Shown: one piece after another, positions 56,581-64,000 of the stretch
Position numbering within the stretch: the stretch's first letter is position 1
Layout of the letters: each line of letters begins with the position of its first letter
Source: Reticulitermes speratus
Lineage: Eukaryota > Arthropoda > Insecta > Blattodea > Rhinotermitidae
Reading direction: 5' to 3'
Assembly: GCA_021186555.1 (NCBI GenBank)
Contig: JAJKFL010000042.1
Location: 17,212,521 to 17,276,520, forward strand
DNA length: 64,000 nt
Notes under the pieces: generated by a model
Told to the model about the DNA's origin: nothing
The model's database searches: none
Seen by the model: only the letters and a program-made list of their open reading frames with translations
Made by a program: the position numbers and the translations under genes

Positions 56581-57282
56581 GCTTGACGCTATAAAAGGTG
56601 AATATTTGGAAGTGTTCTTAAAGGAACCGAGAGTAGAAGCTGTGTATTGTATGTCCTTTTGGAAAGCGTGTAATGTGTAATACGTAATTGTAGTGACCAA
56701 GCGCGTGGAGGGCGTAAAGAAAGCAAGACACTTCGAGATTCATGAAAATAGCCAGTTCCTTGGGTACAACATTCAAAGCAGAAGACAGCTGATGCTGGCT
56801 TTGTGAGGTTTGGCTACATTTCCATACTTTCACACGTTTTCGTTATGGCGAATGTTAATTACGCGTGGATTTTGATGTTTCCTTTGCGTTAATATATTAT
56901 AAGCATTCTGGAAATGAATGTTAGTAAAGCAGGCGTCCCGATTGTCTCGTAATGAAATGCTGCGTGACTTTGACAGGGGCTACTGTATTTTGACCCTGTT
57001 GTTGCCTGAAGCTTTCATGGGCCGCACATAGAAGACTGACACTTTAAAATGCGAATATATATTCGCATGTCAGTTTTAACATTTTTCCATGGTTGTTCTC
57101 AATCCCGGGAATCGCACCTCACAATTTATCGGTCGAGTATGAAGTCCAATATTTGTAGCTACTGATTTGAGGGTCTTCTGTTAATGACACACGCAGATAT
57201 AGTGTACACCTCCTAGGCAGCAGCGTTGCAAGTATTCTCGTTTAAACAGGGAAGACATTACAAAAATTTTTTTTATATGTCA
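56581..57282. other. unassigned DNA with a palindrome
   Basis: 57049-57068 is a perfect 20-base palindrome, ATGCGAATAT plus its reverse complement; outer TGACA/TGTCA may extend it. Nothing else recognised. Confidence 0.55.
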
Positions 57283-57573
57283 ACGCGGTGGCGCAGTTGG
57301 TTGAGGCACTGCGCTACCAGCCAGAAGGTCGTGGGTTCGATTCCCGATTGTGTCATTGAAATTTTTCATTAACATAATCCTTCCGGCCGCACTATGGCCC
57401 TGGGTTCGACTGAGCCTCTAACAGAAATGATTACCAGGAATATTTCCTGGGGCATAAAGGCCGCCTGTACGTAGGACTGACAAACCTTCATGTGCCGATT
57501 ATCTTGAAATCTGGGAGCCTCAGCCTCCTGGAACCCTCAGGGCCTGTCCAGGCCTGTATAGGGATTGCTTACC
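57283..57573 (+). mobile_element. SINE family C, full length reference copy
   Basis: Head GCGGTGGCGCAGTTGG then CACTGCGCTACCAGCC, B box GGTCGTGGGTTCGATTCCC, complete body, end GGGATTGCTTACC. A T-rich possible target duplication (TTTTTTTA(T/C)ATG, 57268-57279 and 57574-57585) flanks it. Confidence 0.88.
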
Positions 57574-57585
57574 TTTTTTTACATG

Positions 57586-58114
57586 GTGAGATGTAATGCC
57601 TCATTCGGTAAATTTTTATCCTTCGTGAGCCGGTGTTCCATTCCTGGCACGAGCTTTTGGAATTTTCTCTTTATCACAAAGTATAACCAGAAAGCTCACT
57701 ATCCAGTAGACAAGCGTATGCCGGTACACTACCGTGAACTATACTTCAGTCGCGATCCTTACATGTACACCACACATGATCGTCGTACCAGATCAGTAGG
57801 TGCTGAATAACACCTGCAGTTGATTCAGCTGACTGCATAGTCCACCATCGATCAGTTCTTTTATATTGCCAGGCTCTGAACTTTCGGCAGAATATTTTCT
57901 TCTTAATTCAGTATCAGAAGAGGTTTATATTCGAATCCTGTCGTCATAAGGTTTACTCTAGATGCAAGCTTCCATTAGTTGCACTTCTGCCAGCTAGTGA
58001 GGTCCTCACCTGTCTTTGTGTGGGAATGTAAGAATACCTAATTTTGGGAAGTAATCTTATTTTGTAGAAGAGTCCCTTTAGATTTTATCCCCACAATTCG
58101 TCGTTCGCAACTCA
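57586..58114. other. unassigned DNA
   Basis: Nothing recognised. Confidence 0.4.
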
Positions 58115-58600
58115 ATATCTATAATTAAATTTCAATGCGTACTACATGTTTTGGTTCTGTTTCCGGCCATCATCATGTATAGACTTAATCCTCCATTTTT
58201 ACGTAACACTCTTTTGTAATATACGAAGCAATTCCCGTGAGTGAATTCTTGTGGTACCCTTTAGATGCGATTGTAGATATCTTGCATGTTTACTCGTCTC
58301 GATACAGTATTTTATTAGAAGCATAAAATCTGAAGAAACCTGAAAAAATAAACGGAACCTCACTCAGTACTTTGTGTAGATGTGGCAAATACACAATTTC
58401 GGCTTATTTACAGCACGAATCGTTGAAACGCGGCTTTTGAATCTGAATGACATTTGTAAAAAATGAGATCTGGTTTTAATTTTGACATGTCGATTGTACA
58501 ACAGTATTCTTCCTCAAGATGTGTTAAATGTAGTGTCTAATGATGGTCGGAAATAGGGCCGAAACATGTAGTAAAAATTTAAATTTAATTCAGTGTGTCC
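58115..58600. mobile_element. second inverted pair of hammerhead-like arms
   Basis: 58125-58185 (AATTAAATTTCAATGCG, ACTACATGTTTTGG, GGCCATCATCATG) is matched in reverse by 58537-58595 (ATGATGGTCGG, GGGCCGAAACATGTAGT, AAATTTAAATTTAATT). The core at 58537-58565 has one changed base (CTAATGA); that at 58148-58176 has two. No protein signature lies in between. It is probably an older Penelope-like remnant. Confidence 0.4.
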
Positions 58601-60664
58601 CAACCCTTCCTCCGTGGCTGAACCCTTACCACAGGCCACCTGACCAAACTAGAACAAAGAAGCAGTTGGTAGTGCAGAGATATTACTCCAGTATTGCCAG
58701 CTGCGCACAAAAATTACCCCGGCATGTAGTGGGACATAGGGAATTTCTCGCGGTATTTCATAATTTATATAAATTTATGCCACGATTTCTCGCGGAATTC
58801 TTAACGATGTTCTGTGGGACTCTGGTTGGGAACACTAGCCTCCAGTTTGAAGTAGCTTTGCACCCATGTCCTTCCGTCTGTCCGCTCCTCGCTAATTTCT
58901 TCTGCGCCTTCATGGATTTCGATGTAATTAGGTACTGGGGTCCGCACTGAAAGTTGCCCAACGAATGTATTGTTTACTTTTGCATACGGGAAAATTTAAA
59001 GAATAGGGCACAAATTGCACTTTATAAACGGCTGTTTATGTTTAATTTAGTTTATTGAGTCATCCACTTAGTAAAAATTTGTTAGCGATATGAAATACAA
59101 GATTCAAGGGTGAAATGCAGTCTATGGAAGGAAGATTTTTAGTTCATACCCAAGAATGTTAAACACACTAAACTGAAGCTTCGTGACAAATTTTGTCAGT
59201 TGAAAACTAGATGGTTTTAAATCAACGTAGCGCATATACACTTCTGATGTGTACACAAAGGGTCTTGCAGTGAGCTTCCGAGTTTGTTTCGAATGAACGT
59301 AAGCAGACGAAGAAATTGCGGGTTTATTAGTGTTTATTATGTTTAATTAGAAGCAAGGGTCTAAACTCTGTATCTTGTAGTATGCGAATTTGCTAGGCAC
59401 ATTTACTGCAGATGACGAAACCAAGTTGCGCGAGTTAACACACGCTTGAACCTAGAGGAATTGTCGTGATAATAAGCAGTATGGTACTTTGAAGATACGC
59501 CCTAAGCAGGATTAATAGCACTGTGTACGGATATTGTCATACGGCTTAACGTCAGGTAAAGCTGCCGTACCCGTAAAGAGAAGCTAGTAATGTAACATAG
59601 CTCGAATGATATGAAGCAGCCGAACAGGGACACGAGCGTTCTGAGTTTCCTAGAATGATGTTCGGCAAAGTTTGCCAAGTGCTAATAAGCTATATTTAAA
59701 TATATTAAATCCAGATTTGAGGTCCCGCATGCATCTTTACAGTTAAAGTCATGAAAGAGCAGAGTTTGTATTAACCACGCAGCTGAGCTTGTGGGTAATT
59801 CCGTGAACTTCGCAGTGCGTGAACTTCGATAGAATCTCAGGTAGCGTCGGACAGGCCTGTGGTAGTGCAGTGCAAATTGTGCTGTGGCAATTTTGCTTGT
59901 AGTGGGAGGTTTCTGTTTCCTGCTTTCATGTGTCCGAAATTCGCTCGTTACTGTGCTTAGTATTAGTTGAAGTGAATACGAATTACTGAGAGTTTTTCGC
60001 TTTTCCTGTTTCTTTCTCCTTTTTTTTTTCTTAATTTTTTACTTCTGAAGTTACACGTGCTGTCAGTCTCCTTTCATTATTATTCTTCATCACAACTGTC
60101 ATTATTTCTTGCATGTTTCAGAAGACTATATTTTCCTATTATTCCTTTAAATGTGCTGCATGCTTGATAACAGAACTGAGTATAATTAAATGTCGCAGAA
60201 GATAATGTTTGTGAACCGCGAAATGTTTTCTGATGTTAAGTGTGGATTGGTAGCCTATAAGTTACGAGTTACAATTATGTGTGCCTATATATATTTATAT
60301 ATATGTATGTATAAATTGTTTAAATTACACCAACGCAGAGAACGCACGAAACATTCTTTGATCAATCATTGTAGCTACACGTGTGGTGCAGTGTAACTGT
60401 AAATTCAGCGTGACTTCTTTAAGTCTGACGGTAAGATGAGGATGGTTCACACCTTTGGGTTTGTTTTTTAGAAAAATGAACTGAACAAACATTTGTAACG
60501 TCCATTTGAACTACGTAATAATGACACATGGGGTATTTAGACTGCATAGTAGTTCGTCGTGTGAGATGTACTCGGTACACAAGGTCCAAGTAGTTCCAAG
60601 AACACGCAAGATCAGATACGGACAGACACGATTTTGCCTTTACTTATTTTATTACTTGATTTCA
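58601..60664. other. unassigned DNA
   Basis: A 136-codon plus-strand frame (58540-58950) overlaps the hammerhead arm, has no domain and no codon signal I can see. T-rich stretch at about 60005-60040. Confidence 0.45.
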
Positions 60665-61427
60665 GCGAAAGCAGATATACTGTAGGTGAAAGAAAATATA
60701 CTGTAGGCGAAAGCAAAAATACTGTAGGCGAAAGCAAAAATACTGTAGGCGAAAGCAAATATACTGTAGGCGAAAGCAAATATACTGTAGGCGAAAGCAA
60801 ATATACTGTAGGCGAAAGGCAAATATACTGTAGGCGAAAGCAAATATACTGTAGGCGAAAGGCAAATATACTGTAGGCGAAAGAAAATATACTGCAGGCG
60901 AAAGCAAATATACTGTAGGCGAAAGGCAAATACACTGTAGGCGAAAGCAAATATACTGTAGGCGAAAGGCAAATATACTGTAGGCGAAAGAAAATATACT
61001 GCAGGCGAAAGCAAATATACTGTAGGCGAAAGGCAAATACACTGTAGGCGAAAGAAAATATACTGCAGGCGAAAGAAAATATACTGTTGGCGAAAGAAAA
61101 TATACTGCAGGCGAAAGCAAATATACTGTAGGCGAAAGAAAATATACTGCAGGCGAAAGCAAATATACTACAGGCGAAAGAAAATATACTGTAGGGGAAA
61201 GAAAATATACTGCAGGCGAAAACAAATATACTGTAGGCGAAAGCAAATATATTGTAGGCGAAATCAAATATACTGTAGGCGAAAGCAAATATACTGTAGG
61301 CGAAAGCAAATATACTGTAGGCGAAAGCAAATATACTGTAGGCGAAAAGCAAATATACTGTAGGCCAAAGAAAATATACTGCAGGCGAAAGCAAATATAC
61401 TGTAGGCGAAAGCAAATATAATGTTGG
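60665..61427. repeat. minisatellite of ~36 units of 21-22 bp with higher-order structure
   Basis: The unit is GCAAATATACTGTAGGCGAAA, with variants GGCAAATA..., GAAAATATACTGCAGG... and a few others. A five-unit block of 107 bp at 60840-60946 is repeated exactly at 60947-61053. With 21-bp units (7 codons) and no stop in several frames, long overlapping frames of 274, 222 and 120 codons appear on the minus strand; the 22-bp units shift the frame repeatedly, which argues against coding. Confidence 0.97.
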
Positions 61428-62249
61428 CCTGACCACCGTGTCTTAAAGCCATGCGCAGATGGGTACGATTTTTTTTATTTTCTGACGAAGGCAGAGGAAG
61501 GTGACGAGAAGCAGTTAAGGACTACGTGCCTGTTATTTCGATGCAGGTGTGATCTACTGATAATATACAACATATACCCTATAAGCAATACTGTGCGCTG
61601 CTAGTTAAGCGTGCTCATTGTACTAAAACAACTTGAAGTCTGCAAAATTTAAAACAATAATGTTTATTGTCCATTTGATACTACTAATGGTAATGCTACT
61701 ACTGTTATTACTGCTATTACTAATTGATAACAACAATAATAATGAGGCTTATTAATAATACTAATACTAATAATAACAATAATCAGTGGTAGTTGAGTCT
61801 GTAATGGACGCCGAGTCCTACTTCCAGCACGGTATTAAGGTTTTCTCTCTTTGTCATAAATAGTGGTAAGTTGTTTAATTGGTGTTGTTATTTATTCTGC
61901 TGAAGCGGGTCAAAACTGTAGCGAGTGCACAGGCTTGTTGCTCTGCAGTTACAAGCCTGCAATGTTTATTCTTATACGTTCTTCGCAGAAAGTTTGCCTA
62001 CATTAAAGTGAACACAGGGTGCGAGTAATTTACTGATTCTGCTTCTTCTTTCAATTACAGATGTTTTAACGCGCTAGTTGTGAAAAGGGCGTTCATTTTG
62101 TGTACGCGACAAAAAAAAAAAGAATTCTTCCGTAGACTCGTCTTGAATATTTGCATAAAGCAATTCCTTTTGTGGGGCTATACACGTTTACTGTTTGTAT
62201 GTGAAGCACAGTTATTAGTTTACTGATAATCAAAAGGGACTGATGAGCC
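61428..62249. other. unassigned DNA, AAT/ACT-rich patch
   Basis: Trinucleotide-rich tract at about 61680-61790. No element recognised. Confidence 0.45.
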
Positions 62250-62538
62250 AGGTTAGCCTAGTTAGCTGAGTGACTTGGCTACGGGCTGATGACCGAGGAA
62301 CTATGCTTCGATTCCCAGCAAGTGCAAAAAACTTCACTATTTAATTTGGCTGTGGGACTCCCCTTTTCTCTGACATATGGGGTACCTTGGGCTCATTTCC
62401 GGGAATAGAGCGGTCGGAGCGTGAATTTGACTAGTGCATCTTGTGTAGAGGTTAAGAAGGCGTGGAGCTGTGCCTTCACTCGCCCATTTGCCCTTATGGC
62501 GTGTGCAAGACAGTTTTACCTTTACCTTTACCTATAGT
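62250..62538 (+). mobile_element. SINE family D with (TTTACC)n tail
   Basis: Head TAGCCTAGTTAGCTGAGTG, B box GCTTCGATTCCC, body GGAGCGTGAATTTGAC and GAGGTTAAGAAGGCG, then a tail of three TTTACC-type units. It best shows the hexamer tail of the family. Confidence 0.85.
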
Positions 62539-64000
62539 TTTGTGCTATTTTTTAGTCAAATAAACTTGTTATGTCGCAAAGTGTTAGCTGTTATGAGATC
62601 AGGAATTCTAGCAGGTCTATTTTGAAATTTAAAACAAATACTTACAGATACCATCTTGAAGATTTTCAGCAAGAATATTAGCTTTGTGTCTACCGAAACT
62701 CTTCTGATGTCCAACAGTCAACATGCGTTACATCCTGGCATTAGTGGAGGAATCAGATATAAAAAGAACCTTCATAAATTATTTCTAGACTAGAAAAACA
62801 ATCGCCCACGTATGATGCCAGGATCACTGTCGTCGCACAAAGGAAAACACACACACACACACAGTGCGACAAAGTCACACAGACAGATAATTCTTAAACT
62901 GCTATGTTGAAGTCGGGTTATTCTTGCGACCATACCGTTTAGAATGTAATGGTCCTTTCGTATCCTATCCAAATACCTGAACTCAGACCAGAAGAAAATG
63001 TAATTTTAGGTGTTATTTGTGTGGATGTGGAATTTGTCTCTCACTCTAGGGAAAGAACGTAGATGTTTGAGAGTAGAATGATGAGGTGAAAGACTGGATC
63101 TAAGGGGGAAGAAGTTGGATAAAGCAGCGTAATGAGGAGCTGTGTAATTTGTACTGTTCATATACGTATAATTGGTTATTAGGAGTGTGGAGCATCACTG
63201 ATGTCCATCGTCTCTAGTTTACAAATACAACGTTTCAAAAGCAGGTTGCTTGCGTCTTCAGGTGTAATACAATCTTAAGAACAAGTAACAATCTAAAAGG
63301 AACCAAAAACTTACAAATTAATATGCCAGAGACAACACAATCCAAACCTCTATATGTAAAAATTGTGTGTATGTAGAGGTTATCTTGTTAAAGAAACAAT
63401 ATTATACGAATGTAGGGTGAATTTAATTGGCTTAGCATAAGGTTCTGTGTAGGGCTGTTATGGGTGCAGTACCGGGTTCCATCCAGGGCGAAGAATACAC
63501 TGACCAGATAAACGTTTTATCATTTTGTGAAATATGACTGCAATCCATGACGTGAGGTAACTAGGTTTTACACATTAGCATGCGTTATCGCATTATTTAA
63601 GCACATGCATAATGCTTGTTAGAAAAGGAAAGGCTGATTGACAATGAAGTAAACGCACGCCTCTATCTATTCCGCTGCAGCCAAGCCCTATCCTATGTCG
63701 AAAGAACAGTACATTTTAACGATTATGCAATGGCCGAGCGGCTGTATAAACACACTTGTTATTCCATAGAAGATTAGTGGGTCATAGTCGGTTTTGTTGG
63801 CGGCATAGAGGTCGTATTTTGGAGATAAGCGACCCCGAGCACTGCAATTTGAGGCCCAAACAACGTACCTGTTAAATCAGTAATTCCATACTTTTCGCAC
63901 TATCTGTGTGTCTGAATGATATTTATAAATTTGGAAGAAATGCTTTTTTAAATTTAATTACGTGTGTTAGATGTCTTGAATATCTTCGAAGTTTCATATT
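62539..64000. other. unassigned DNA with short (CA)n and a decayed hammerhead-like motif
   Basis: (AC)n at about 62847-62862. At 63232-63261 the minus strand reads CTGAAGA...GAAAC with an AAGCA/TGCTT helix, one base off the hammerhead core. Otherwise nothing recognised. Confidence 0.4.

Noticed and set aside
58540-58950. 136-codon plus-strand frame
   Set aside because: Starts inside a hammerhead-like arm; no recognisable domain, no neighbouring exon signals I could defend.
60612-61436. Open frames of 274, 222 and 120 codons on the minus strand, rich in SPTVYLL / AYSIFAF repeats
   Set aside because: They are a by-product of a 21-bp satellite with no stop in several frames; 22-bp units switch frames repeatedly, so no frame is favoured.
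63430-63490. Possible SINE head (GTACCGGGTTCCATCCAGG)
   Set aside because: Only a B-box-like match; no A box or family body follows.
1-64000. LTR retrotransposons, endogenous retroviruses, Polintons
   Set aside because: Looked for protease/RT/integrase motifs and long terminal direct repeats; none seen. Direct duplications at 28.3/29.5 kb are too short and enclose no such genes.

Overview
The window looks like gene-poor, repeat-packed nuclear DNA from a large animal genome, most likely an insect. Several translated repeat signatures (for example 'PLKTKRNLF.IRTQCVPRS' in a TTAA-flanked MITE) and the SINE types remind me of cockroach/termite DNA. That taxonomic guess is recall plus inference; no alignment was run. 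The base composition is AT-leaning, open frames are short, and I could not recognise any host exon, rRNA gene or functional tRNA gene on either strand. I also see no retrovirus, LTR element or Polinton.

What fills the window is layered mobile DNA. (1) Four tRNA-derived SINE families, called A to D here. A has a tRNA-Leu-like head and poly(A) tail (3561, 9552, 16583, 31556). B has the 'GCCATGGCTCAGGCGGTTAGTCG' type head and an A-rich tail (6408, 8168, 10073, 14525, 18478, 28478, 42143, 54756). C has a 'GGTGGCGCAGTTGG' head (12331, 27931, 29607, 57283). D has a 'GTAGTCGGTA' head (about a dozen copies). C and D both end in TTTACC-type tails. Several copies have clear target-site duplications. 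(2) Two non-LTR retrotransposon (LINE) families, X and Y, RTE-like by their C-terminal peptides. All copies are 5'-truncated 3' ends; the one at 24394-25069 has a 13-bp target duplication. (3) DNA transposons: a decayed 1.3-kb mariner-like element (31887-33174), four copies of a 235-bp TTAA-flanked MITE, a Tigger/pogo-like MITE, an 81-bp snap-back element and a dispersed family with inverted GGCGCGTTYGC ends. (4) Remnants with hammerhead-ribozyme-like cores (CTGATGA...GAAAC), in two places as inverted pairs, as expected of Penelope-like retroelements. (5) Seven minisatellite arrays with units of 61, 63, 37, 68, 84, 43 and about 21 bp.

Region by region: 1-8 kb holds LINE 3' ends, one nested SINE and a MITE; 8-16 kb holds SINEs, the 61- and 63-bp arrays, a large 182-bp-arm fold-back (12743-13123) and a Tigger-like MITE; 16-26 kb is mostly unassigned DNA with SINEs, the 37- and 68-bp arrays and the best LINE Y copy; 26-30 kb is a duplicated patch in which a MITE sits in one copy of a tandem duplication while the other copy keeps the empty site; 31-33 kb is the mariner element; 34-48 kb holds hammerhead-like motifs, microsatellites, LINE X and the snap-back element; 48-64 kb holds the 84-, 43- and 21-bp arrays, more SINEs and a second hammerhead pair. 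Nothing here forms an operon or pathway. The functional relationships are those of parasites and their hosts: SINEs borrowing LINE machinery and MITEs borrowing transposases.
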